DNA of 64,000 nucleotides from G963422445 sp963422445 (lineage in GTDB: Bacteria > Pseudomonadota > Alphaproteobacteria > Thalassobaculales > Thalassobaculaceae), in assembly GCA_963422445.2 (NCBI GenBank), contig OY729512.2, forward strand, positions 6,200,001-6,264,000, read 5' to 3'. Positions 37,801 to 45,152 of the stretch are shown here, piece by piece. The notes under the pieces were generated by a model. That model saw only the letters and a program-made list of their open reading frames with translations, was not told the origin of the DNA and ran no database searches. Each line of letters opens with the position of its first letter. Within the stretch, counting starts at the first letter, position 1. The translations under genes were made by a program, and so were the position numbers.

Positions 37801-38714
37801 TGGTCCTGCTGGACAATAGGAAGCCGGAGGATGTCTTCAAGAGAAGGGGAATCAAACTGCTGCGCGAAGGCCGGATCGGCGATGCGCTGAAGGAGTTGAA
37901 GCAAAACGCCGACGGAAGCGAACCCGCTATCGTAAGGGAATTGGAGAAGCTGTTTGGCGACGATGTTCCTGCCGGGCACGGCGTCGTCGCCGTGCGCCGG
38001 GACCTGCTGCATTTCAATATGCTCCAGCACAAGGAGAACGCGTCTTTCGACCTGATGACGGCCCTCAACGAGACGCGCCGGCTCATGGCCTATGACCGCA
38101 AGCTGAAGAACGCCGTCTCCCGGTCGATTATCGAGCTGCTGGCGCGCGAGGGCCTCGATCTGACGTGGGAGATGAAGGACCACGAACTCGGCGGGGCGAC
38201 GGTGAAATCCCGGCAGGCCGTCCATCTGGGCGGAAAGGACATAACCGAAGACCTGCACGGGGAGGCCTTCGTCGCCATGGCTGCCGCGCTCTTCGGCGGC
38301 GTTGTGCAGCCTTCCGCCGTTCCGTCCGGGGCGGCGGGTGGCGTGAAGCCCGGCGCGCGGCCGGCGGGCCGGACGGGGAACCGGGGCCGCCCGGCAAGGG
38401 CGCAGCCGCCGCCCCCGTCGAGTCCATTGCCCGCAGCGGGCCAGCGGGTGCAGGCGGCGCTGGTCGAGGAAAAGACGAAGAAGGGCGGCTGGAAGGCGGT
38501 GGTCGATGCAGGCGGGAACCGGGTTGTCGGCCACATTTTCAACTCCGACGAGGTTCCGCCCGACGCAGCGGCCGGGCAGACGGTGGAGTTGATCGTCAAG
38601 GTGGCCAATCGGAAGAACGCCAGCTTCGAGTGGCCGTCGCCGGAGGTGGAGGCGCGGTTGTCGAAAAGGACGGCATCCCGGCGCGGAGGACGGCTCCAGG
38701 GCAGACAGCGATGA
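34896..38714 (+). CDS. cas13a: Cas13a (C2c2), type VI-A CRISPR RNA-guided RNase
   Basis: A 1272-residue single effector with both HEPN RNase motifs: RNGSFH (R457-H462) in GLRNGSFHFKGRGGF and RRDLLH (R1034-H1039) in AVRRDLLHFNMLQ. From memory, segments line up in order with Rhodobacter capsulatus Cas13a: QWISAIDKIARKP, RRKLHPYGD, YRTSAGQAEIKRNEAFVRVW, ARLHRLAMAVLGRLADYAGL and MAYDRKLKNAVSRSIIELLA. Residues 1110-1180 are a Pro/Gly/Arg-rich linker and 1182-1247 look like an OB-type fold. Cas13a binds crRNA in the cytoplasm, cuts matching RNA and then nearby RNA. The start matches the family N-terminus although the ribosome site is weak. The CRISPR array follows on the same strand; no cas1/cas2 is present. 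Confidence 0.93.
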   Translation: MLIVRPYGRSDADRETEAGPLRRRLLLRPDHADGREIPDFADGHPELLVAQWISAIDKIARKPAGSKKPTPEQRRLREALGGAAWIVLRDRLPEGRADELEKLWRRKLHPYGDGNDHASGREKGRWYARFAGAEAADIARRIEEHLHEAEYRIGGSRPNKRQGRLAARAQSIAGNVATPVCELPQAGWADADLERYRKAGDVAGAIKREAEAEEAEKRRVGPAVAARALHGHYAKLFCGENGIPLSIAEAKHDAGLFALHMAVRDAYTRILKNHGKDRPQHGARRRKVSALLPADMDALFRLAGAMGGNRKLDALVRLGKLIHYDATPAPNERSGTGDEPVHAVDRWPRGADIERSRYRTSAGQAEIKRNEAFVRVWRGVIALAQRTLTDWAGPAGNIDRDILGVCETGKACGEKFNEEAFDNKLPILFGDRACLFREKADGKDVLRLALKGWAGLRNGSFHFKGRGGFVRALCVGTESLGGGAEEPVRELLTTDRRLRRARLVESLRAAHVEHYYDTGQLEALLVAVADGRSAQSPLPRFRRVLDRAENAWRKRKDDRLRLPGPENRRDMEANPGRLARYIALKTLYERAFPSWLEDQDAEALNDWIDRAAGRATKEARSINNDPDAAARTAGLVWLAEGDGIADFMDRLAAETASEYRIQRGYASDPDAARKQAGHIENLRCDVIAQALAAYLREAGFGWTLDDPPEGSLPDGRKADLDKIALPPADGAGAAEDWLARLYFLLHMVPVEAAGNLRHQLRKWSVLERKQSALEGEPDVDVGAVERILDLYLDMHDARFEGGEGVAGAAALRGLFVSEAQFRRVCPESPGADSAGHVPWRGLREMLRFGGGEPRLMPTFRERPIDAAMVDQLEALEKRPEGVGLSPVAKAHARREKLHAWWVRKKKLSPEDGNAYREALETVVRHRHLAAHVRLVNHARLHRLAMAVLGRLADYAGLWERDLYFATLPLVLLDNRKPEDVFKRRGIKLLREGRIGDALKELKQNADGSEPAIVRELEKLFGDDVPAGHGVVAVRRDLLHFNMLQHKENASFDLMTALNETRRLMAYDRKLKNAVSRSIIELLAREGLDLTWEMKDHELGGATVKSRQAVHLGGKDITEDLHGEAFVAMAAALFGGVVQPSAVPSGAAGGVKPGARPAGRTGNRGRPARAQPPPPSSPLPAAGQRVQAALVEEKTKKGGWKAVVDAGGNRVVGHIFNSDEVPPDAAAGQTVELIVKVANRKNASFEWPSPEVEARLSKRTASRRGGRLQGRQR

Positions 38715-38841
38715 CGGAACGGGAAGCGGACGAAGACCGGAGAAAAGCGGCCAACCTGCCGCCCCGACGCCCGGATTGCGCCGGTTTTCTTCAGCGCAGC
38801 AAAGGAATCCTTGCAGCGTGACAGCAACTTACGCTGTAGTA
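38715..38841 (+). promoter_or_regulatory. CRISPR leader region
   Basis: The 127 bp between the cas13a stop and the first repeat. The last 28 bp hold an inverted repeat, CAGCGTGA (38814-38821) and TTACGCTG (38829-38836), with a 7-nt loop, ending 5 bp before repeat 1. A weak TTGCAG / TGTAGT pair with 18-bp spacing overlaps it. The leader side is assigned here because the first repeats are uniform and the far end of the array is degenerate. Confidence 0.5.
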
Positions 38842-39669
38842 GGAAAACATCACCCCCATATGAAGGGGGACTACACCGGCACTTGCACAGCATGCCCGGA
38901 TCCTTCCGGAAAACATCACCCCCATATGAAGGGGGACTACACCGAAAAGGACGCCGACCTGCCCCTGATGATTGGAAAACATCACCCCCATATGAAGGGG
39001 GACTACACCGCCAGCCGAACACACGATATCGCTCGAGCCGGAAAACATCACCCCCATATGAAGGGGGACTACACCCGCGCGGCGAGTGGGGGGTCTCGAA
39101 CGGATGGAAAACATCACCCCCATATGAAGGGGGACTACACCGGGTGATCCCGGCGGCGTCTACGGTCGCCAGGAAAACATCACCCCCATATGAAGGGGGA
39201 CTACACCGGCTTTGCCGTCGCATCCTGCGTGACATTTGGAAAACATCACCCCCATATGAAGGGGGACTACACCGAATTCGGATCGATCAGCGGTCTCGGT
39301 CCGGGAAAACATCACCCCCATATGAAGGGGGACTACACCTCGATTATCTCCGATCCAGTCTGCCACGCAGGAAAACATCACCCCCATATGAAGGGGGACT
39401 ACACCCAAATTCTTTGCTCCCTCCCTGGCCTTCTCGGGAAAACATCACCCCCATATGAAGGGGGACTACACCTCGCGATTCAATCCTCCAGCTTACTTAG
39501 AGGAAAACATCACCCCCATATGAAGGGGGACTACACCAACAGAGCCCAAAGGATTGGGACCGATATTGGAAAACATCACCCCCATATGAAGGGGGACTAC
39601 ACCAGCCTGTATGCGCTTCTCGATAGCCTCCTTGGAAAACATCACCCCCATATGAAGGGGGACTACACC
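38842..39669 (+). CRISPR. Type VI-A CRISPR array: 13 repeats, 12 spacers
   Basis: Thirteen identical 36-bp repeats start at 38842, 38908, 38974, 39040, 39106, 39172, 39238, 39304, 39370, 39437, 39502, 39568 and 39634. Each reads GGAAAACATCA, then a CCCCC/GGGGG stem around the loop ATATGAA, then the tail ACTACACC. Spacers are 30 bp except one of 31 and one of 29. Stem position and tail follow the Cas13a pattern (repeat at the 5' end of the crRNA), and from memory the CATCACC...GGCGGACTGAACC plan of the R. capsulatus repeat is very close. All spacers differ from one another and none was noticed elsewhere in the window. Confidence 0.97.
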
Positions 39670-39750
39670 CGTCGGCGGCTGGGCTAGGTCTGCCCTGTCC
39701 CCACATCTGGTGCTGAACAAAAGGGGCCCGCTCGTGTGTAATCCCGCGCC

Positions 39751-41853
39751 ATGCGGCCCCAGAGCCAGATTCTCCACACCCTGCGTGCGCCCGAGGCCCG
39801 GGCACGCCTTGCGTCCATTGTGGCACACGGTGCGTGCGAGAGCCGCGCTGCGCTGGGTCGTGAGGTCTGCGCGCAGTTCGGCTTCGTCGATGCCTGTGGG
39901 GCCGCGCAGCTCACCGGGTGCCTGAAGGCACTCGCGGTGCTGGAGACGGAGCGACGGATTGCGCTGCCGCGCCTCGTCCCCATCCGCAGCGGCCCTCGCC
40001 CCGATGCCTGGATGCACTGGTACGTGCGCCTGTCGGCGTGCCGGCTCAGGTGCGCGATGTCGAAGGGCTGCGGCTGGTGGTGGTCGAGGACGAGGCGCAG
40101 CGCCGGATATGGAACACCTTGCTCGCCCGCGAGCATCCGCAGGGCACCACCACCTTCGTCGGCTGCCAAGTCCGCTATCTCATCGGCTCGGCCCATGGCT
40201 GGCTGGGCGCGGTCGGATTCTCCGCCGCGGCGCTGCGTCTTCGCGCGCGCGATGCGTGGATGGGGTGGAGCGATGGGCAGCGTACCGCGCATCTGCACCG
40301 GGTGGTGTGCCTGAGCCGATTCCTCATCCGCCCCGCGGTGCGGTGCGCTCATCTGGCCAGCCATGTGCTGGGGCGGGTGCTGCGCCGGGTGGCGACGGAC
40401 TTCGAGGCCCGCTACCACTACCGCCCGTGGCTGGTGGAGACCTTCGTTGCCCCCGAGCACGACGGAGTCTGCTTCCAGGCGACGACCTTCGTGTGCGTCG
40501 GTCCCACCGCGGGGCGGGGACGCTGTGACCGCGCCCATGAGGGCGCCCGCACGGTGAAGTCGGTCTACCTCTACGAGTTGGCCCCGCCCTGGCGGCGCAG
40601 CTTGGGCGTGGCGCGGGTCGATGCGGCGCCGTCGCGCAGTCCCGGCGAAGGTCTCGACAGTGCACAATGGGCACAGAACGAGCTCGGAGGCGCCCCGTTG
40701 GGAGACAAGCGCTTGTCGGCGCGGCTGGTCAGGAGCGCGGCGCTGCTCGCCTCGTGTCCGGGCCATGCGTTCACCGGCGCCCCGGACCGCGCGGCGGTGA
40801 AGGGCTACTACCGCCTGATTGACCACCCGGACGAGTCGCAGGTCACGCCCGAGCACATCGTGGCGCCGCATCGCGCGCGCACCATCGCGCGCATGCGCGG
40901 GCAGGACACGGTGCTGTGCATCCAGGACGGGACGGACTTGAACTTCGCGACGCGCCCCGGCTGCGAGGGGCTCGGCATCATCGGGCGCAACCAGACCGCG
41001 GCGAAGACGCTGGGCCTGCACCTGCATCTGACGCTTGCGGTGAGCGGCGCAGGGCTGCCCTTGGGGGTGCCTCGCCGGGCGGCTTCGATGCGCCGCCGCC
41101 CGGCGAGGCATCTCCTGAGCAAGACCCGGTGCTGGCTCGACGGCCTGCACGATGTGGCCGAGGCCGCCTCGCACCGTCCCCGCAAGACCCGAGTCCTCAG
41201 CGTCATGGACCGCGAGGCGGACTTCTTCGAGCTGTTCGACGCACAGCGCCGCATCGGCCGGGTCGAGGTGCTGGTGCGCGCGAAGCACAACCGGCGCCTT
41301 GGCCAGGGTCTGCCGAAGCTGTTCGATGCGCTGCGCAACGCCCCCGCCGACGGCCATGTGGAGATTGACATCGCTCGGGTGAGCGCACGGCCCAAGGCAA
41401 GCCGCACGCAGTGCCCGCGTGGCGAGGGCCGAGGTGCACTACCGGGGGCTGACCCTGCCGAGCACCGTCGAAGGGCTGGCGCCGGTGACGCTGTGGGCGG
41501 TGCATGTGCGCGAGACCGCCCCGCCCAAGGGCGAGAAGCCGATCGAGTGGTTCCTGCTCACCAGCGTGCGCGTCGACGGCATCGAGGCCGCCCTCGAGAC
41601 CATCGAACACTACCTGCGGCGCTGGCGCGTGGAGGACTTCTTCCGAGTACTGAAGTCCGGATGCCGCGCCGAGCATCTCGGCTTTCATAGCGCCGAGCGG
41701 CTCGAGCGCGCGCTGACCATCCAGGCCGTCATCGCGTGGCGCCTCATGCTCATGACCCTGCTCGGGCGCAAGGTCCCCGAGTGCGACGCAGAACTGCTGT
41801 TCAGCGACATCGAGCTGCGTTTCCTCACCGATTATGCCGCCGACGCCGCGTAA
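39751..41853 (+). pseudogene. DUF4338 (DruA-like)-IS4 transposase fusion, two frameshifts
   Basis: Three frames join into one product of about 700 aa: 39751 to about 40020, then to about 41420, then to 41853. The first ~260 residues (VEDEAQRRIWNTLLAREHPQ, CQVRYLIGSAHGWLGAVGFS, WLVETF, CFQATTFVCVGPTAGRGR) match DUF4338, the domain of Druantia DruA. The rest is an IS4/Tn5-like transposase: NELGGAPLGDKRLSARLV, first Asp in CIQDGTDLNF, second in VMDREADFFEL, and the YREK signature in YLRRWRVEDFFRVLK. Such fusions are known in mobile elements. Frameshifts near 40020 and 41420 make it inactive as read unless they are sequencing errors. Confidence 0.8.
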
Positions 41854-42046
41854 CCTCGCCGGTGCGGTGCTGCTCGTTGCTCTCCTCGGCGGCTACCAGA
41901 ATCGCAAGCATGACCCGCCGCCCGGGCATCAGATCATGTGGCGCGGCTACGAGCGCATGTCCCCCTTGCGACGCTGGGTTATCGGATTGCGGAGAGGCGG
42001 AGACGCGCGGGAAGGGTCCAGAACGAATAGCGGGCACAGGGCAGGG

Positions 42047-42584
42047 CTAACGCTTTTTCTGGCAGAAGTGCAACGCGATGTACGGCGGCATGTTGTTGTG
42101 TGGTTGCCCGCCGCCGGCCGCGTTTATCGTGACCCCGTGCCTGATATTGATCTCATGTTCACTAGGATCAGTTTTCGCATGAACGGTATCGCTGCCGGTT
42201 ACCTGCACGAGATACTTCCCTGACCCGTTGTCATGGTTGTGCACAGGCATCTCGGGAATCGTCAGCGTGTGCGTCTCTTGGCCTCCTTGGTCACCGGGTT
42301 TGATTTCACTGAGCGATACCTCGCTTGGACTTGACGGCGGCTTGTGTGGCCCTTGAGGCCGCAACACGCCCTTGCCGACACCGAGTAGGAACTTACCCGC
42401 ACCGTCCGCATAGTCTTCCCAGCCATCGATGTCCTTAGCACGGGTGCAGGAACGCGATAACGGCTCCGTCAGGAACGGCGGGTTCAAAAAAGACGCTGAT
42501 CCAGTCAGTGAACTTCGTCAAAGCTGAAATGATGAGCACGGCGACTACAGCGCCCGCGGCTCCGGTTATGATCCTCTCCAGCAT
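42047..42584 (-). pseudogene. Passenger gene: membrane-anchored tail-collar-like protein, frameshifted
   Basis: Starts at 42584 with GGAGGAAAG 7 nt ahead. The first frame encodes a membrane helix (ITGAAGAVVAVLIISALTKF) and then AVPDGAVIAFLHPC. A 1-nt shift near 42435 brings in KDIDGWEDYADGAGKFLLGV, HTLTIPEMPVHNHDNG and a C-terminal PHNNMPPYIALHFCQKK. The second half is the phage tail-collar/short-tail-fibre pattern (GW..Y..A.G.FLLG, HNH, NMPPY). A membrane-tethered collar domain inside an insertion sequence is unusual. It is opposite to the transposase and lies inside the right terminal repeat. Confidence 0.65.
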
Positions 42585-42759
42585 CTGTCTTTCCTCCGTT
42601 ACGCATGGTGGCTGATAGCCCGGTGACATGGGGCAGCAGGTTCAGGTTCGAGCGATTTGGCGCCCATATGGGGCCGCGAAAGATGTTGTCCGTGAGCAGC
42701 GCAGCGCCCTTGGTCCAGCACCAGATGTGGGGACAGGGCAGGGCTAGCCGGTAGCCGGG

Positions 42760-42861
42760 GGAAAACATCACCCCCATATGAAGGGGGACTACACCCGACC
42801 TCCACAAACGTTGTTTTCGCCTTCGGGAAAACATCACCCCCATATGAAGGGGGATTATATA
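42760..42861 (+). CRISPR. Distal CRISPR remnant: two repeats, one spacer
   Basis: A perfect repeat at 42760-42795, a 30-bp spacer (42796-42825), and a repeat at 42826 that is intact to GGGGGA and then diverges (TTATATA instead of CTACACC). The break is the left end of an IS1595-type element. These repeats are the continuation of the main array beyond the IS4-type insertion. Confidence 0.93.
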
Positions 42862-42934
42862 CCAGTTTACCCAGATAGGGGTTGACGAAGCGCCCGATTT
42901 GGGTAAACTGATATCTCATGGGAGGGGGCTGATC

Positions 42935-43873
42935 ATGGCACACAAGGCGCCGGGAAAGCCCTTTCGCAAGGGTCTCTCGCTGGTCGAGATCGTCCGCATG
43001 TTCCCGGACGACACAATCGCCGAGCGATGGTTCGTTGAGACTCGCTGGCCGACCGGCGTACACTGCCCCGCGTGCGGATCGACCAATGTTCAGGAGCGCC
43101 CGACCCGCAAACCGCAGCCCTACCGCTGCCGCGATTGCCGTGGGGATTTCTCGGTAAAGACCGGGAGCCTGATGCACGGTTCCAAGCTCGGTTTTCAAGT
43201 TTGGGCCATCGCGATCTACCTGTTGGCGACCAACCTCAAGAGCGTGTCCAGCATGAAGTTGCACCGTGATCTTGGGATCACGCAGAAATCCGCATGGTAT
43301 CTGGCCCAGCGCATCCGGGAGACATGGCGGGACAACAGCGACCTCTTCTCCGGTCCCGTGGAGGTCGATGAGACCTACATCGGCGGCAAGCGCAAGAACA
43401 TGCCGAAGGCGAAGCGGGCGGCGCTGACGGGGCGGGGCGCGGTCGGGAAAGCCATCGTCGTCGGGACCAGGGATCGCGAGACCAACAAGATCGCGGCCTG
43501 TACGGTCGAGGCCAACGATGGCCCGACGCTCAAGGGCTTCATCGGCGCGCACACCGCGCCGGGTGCAAAGGTGTTCACGGACGAAGCGAGCGCCTATCAG
43601 GGAATGCCATTCGACCATGAGGCCGTAAATCACTCTGCCGGCGAGTACGTCCGGGGCATGGCGCACACCAATGGCATGGAGTCCTTCTGGGCCATGCTGA
43701 AGCGGGCATATCAGGGCACCTTCCACCATTTCAGCGAAAAGCACCTTGACCGATATGTCGGGGAATTCGCGGGCCGTCACAACGACCGCGAGGCAGACAC
43801 TATCGGCATGATGGGACATATGGCCAGGAGAATGGAAGGGAAGCGGCTGGCATATCGGGATTTGATCGCGTAG
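42935..43873 (+). CDS. IS1595-family (ISXO2-like) transposase
   Basis: A 312-residue DDE-type transposase. The N-terminal zinc ribbon (HCPACGSTNV ... YRCRDCRGDF) is followed by SVKTGSLMHGSKLGFQVW, a helix-turn-helix-like LHRDLGITQKSAWYLAQRIR, and the ISXO2 catalytic domain with VEVDETYIGGKRKN (first Asp), VFTDEASAYQG (second Asp) and GMESFWAMLKRAYQGTFHHF. GGAGGGGG lies ahead of the ATG at 42935; the frame is open from 42899 but that extension overlaps the terminal repeat. Appears intact. Confidence 0.93.
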   Translation: MAHKAPGKPFRKGLSLVEIVRMFPDDTIAERWFVETRWPTGVHCPACGSTNVQERPTRKPQPYRCRDCRGDFSVKTGSLMHGSKLGFQVWAIAIYLLATNLKSVSSMKLHRDLGITQKSAWYLAQRIRETWRDNSDLFSGPVEVDETYIGGKRKNMPKAKRAALTGRGAVGKAIVVGTRDRETNKIAACTVEANDGPTLKGFIGAHTAPGAKVFTDEASAYQGMPFDHEAVNHSAGEYVRGMAHTNGMESFWAMLKRAYQGTFHHFSEKHLDRYVGEFAGRHNDREADTIGMMGHMARRMEGKRLAYRDLIA

Positions 43874-43883
43874 GGGCGGTGTT

Positions 43884-44336
43884 ATGGCCTCCCCGAATCG
43901 CCTCTACTTCGGCGATTGTCTTGATGTGATGCGCCAAGACATCGCCGACGAATCGATAGACCTGATCTATCTCGACCCCCCGTTCAACTCGAAGCGGCTC
44001 TACAACGCCTTCATCGGCGGCGCTCAGTGGGTTGCGTTCGATGACACCTGGCGCTGGCATGAAGCCGTCGATGACTTTCATGCCGTGGCCGGAACGCCGG
44101 GAGCCCTGGCGGATACCATGGAGGGCTTGCGGCGGATTCTCGGCGAGGGAACGCAACTCGCCTCCCTGTCATACATGGCCAACCGGCTACGCGAGTGCCA
44201 CCGCGTTCTCAAGCCGACCGACTCGATCTATCTTCATTGTGACCCGACCATGAGTCATTACCTGAAAATTGTAATGGATGGGTTATTTCTGCGGGGGGGG
44301 GGGGGGGGGGGGGTAAATTCATGAATGAAATTGTTT
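43884..44336 (+). pseudogene. DNA methyltransferase passenger gene, truncated, with poly-G tract
   Basis: Begins 10 bp after the transposase with MASPNRLYFGDCLDVMRQDI, then LIYLDPPFNSKRLYNAFIGG (DPPF catalytic motif) and VLKPTDSIYLHCDPTMSHYL. At 44293-44313 a run of 21 Gs interrupts the frame; beyond it KFMNEIVW is the expected continuation in another frame. Then a miniature IS at 44337 truncates the gene. Passenger methyltransferases are known in this IS family. Confidence 0.78.
44293..44313. repeat. 21-nt poly-G tract
   Basis: Twenty-one consecutive Gs inside the methyltransferase gene. The sister copy at 17240 has GCGGCGACGG at this point. A tract this long is either a slippage-prone repeat or an artefact of sequencing or assembly joining. 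Confidence 0.9.
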
Positions 44337-44518
44337 GGGGATTACATACATAGGTTGCCTCTGGTGCAATGTGTCAGGATGCCGGGAAGATGTTTGCCAA
44401 CTATCAGCATATGCAGCCCATCAAGTTGTTTTTGGGTGGAATTTTCTCGGGATGTGGGAATTCCCTATTGAACCTTTCGCGGAAATTGAAGGAGAGTCAA
44501 CCTATGTATGTAATCCCC
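44337..44518. mobile_element. 182-bp miniature IS1595-type element
   Basis: Both ends carry the same terminal repeat: GGGGATTACATACATAGGTT on the left and AACCTATGTATGTAATCCCC on the right. Inside is a remnant reading AMCQDAGKMFANYQHMQPIK, which matches the KilA-N passenger of the neighbouring element (AMCQATGKAFADYGRLSTTK). So it is an internally deleted derivative of a KilA-N-carrying IS. The right flank is GATGAAGC, a copy of which lies at 47776-47783. Confidence 0.85.
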
Positions 44519-44519
44519 G

Positions 44520-45152
44520 ATGAAGCTGCATCGGGACATCGGCGTCACGCAAAAGACTGCATGGTTCATGCTGCACCGGCTGCGGGAAGCATGGGCGCAG
44601 GAGAACTCAGGGCCGTTTCTCGGCCCCGTCGAGGTGGACGAGACCTACATGGGCGGACTCGAGCGCAACAAGCACGCCTCGAAGAGGCTCCGCGAGCGCT
44701 GGCCCGAAGGGAAGACCGCTGTCGTCGGCGCCAAGGATCGAGCGACGAACAAGGTCTCGGCCCGCGTGGTCGAGGACACCGACAAGCCGACTCTGCAAGG
44801 CTTCGTCGCCGAGCACGCGGGCCCAGGCGCAGCCGTCTATACCGACGAGGCCAGTGCCTACCAAGGGATACCCTTCGAGCACGAGACCGTGAAGCACAGC
44901 GTCGGCGAGTATGTCCGGGAGCAAGTCAGTACGAACGGCATGGAAGCTTTCTGGTCGATGCTCAAGCGCGCCCACAAGGGCACCTTCCACAAGATCAGCC
45001 CGAAGCACCTTCAGAGGTACGTCAACGAGTTTGCAGGCCGTCACGGCATCCGCGACGCAGACACCATCGACCAGATGAACGCCGTGATTGCCGGCATGGT
45101 CGGGCGCCGTCTCATGTCCCGCGATCTGGTCGCGGGACCGTCGGGGCGATGA
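44520..45152 (+). pseudogene. IS1595-family transposase, C-terminal half
   Basis: Reads MKLHRDIGVTQKTAWFMLHR, VEVDETYMGGLERNKHASKR, YTDEASAYQG and GMEAFWSMLKRAHKGTFHKI, the ISXO2-type catalytic domain. The zinc ribbon and start are missing here; they lie inverted at 47784-48097, ending in VSSMK exactly where this half begins MKLHRD. The two halves share the 8-bp GATGAAGC. Confidence 0.88.

Larger units (their letters stand above)
39690..42741 (+). mobile_element. 3.05-kb IS4/Tn5-type element inserted in a CRISPR spacer
   Basis: Terminal inverted repeats CTGCCCTGTCCCCACATCTG (left) and the complement at 42716-42741 (right), about 26 bp. Flanks are GGCTAGGT (39682-39689) and GGCTAGCC (42742-42749), an 8-bp target duplication with two differences. 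Removing the element and one flank leaves 12+8+10 = 30 nt between repeats 13 and 14, the normal spacer length. The element holds a frameshifted transposase and a frameshifted minus-strand passenger gene. Confidence 0.88.
42855..44336 (+). mobile_element. IS1595-family element with methyltransferase passenger (right end lost)
   Basis: Left end TATACCAGTTTACCCA at 42857-42872; the expected matching right end (TGGGTAAACTGGTATA) is seen only in the relic copy at 17710-17725. It contains an intact transposase and a truncated DNA methyltransferase. Its left end cut the last CRISPR repeat. The right part was replaced by another IS1595-type element at 44337. Confidence 0.8.

Noticed and set aside
34749..38534. 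1261-codon open frame antisense to cas13a
   Set aside because: Its translation is Arg/Pro/Ala-rich with no domain and it exactly mirrors the cas13a codons; long antisense frames are common in GC-rich genes.
38776..39687. Open frames with KHHPHMKGDYT- or TSPPYEGGLH-type repeated peptides
   Set aside because: They are translations of the CRISPR repeats; 36+30 bp is a multiple of three, so frames stay open by period.
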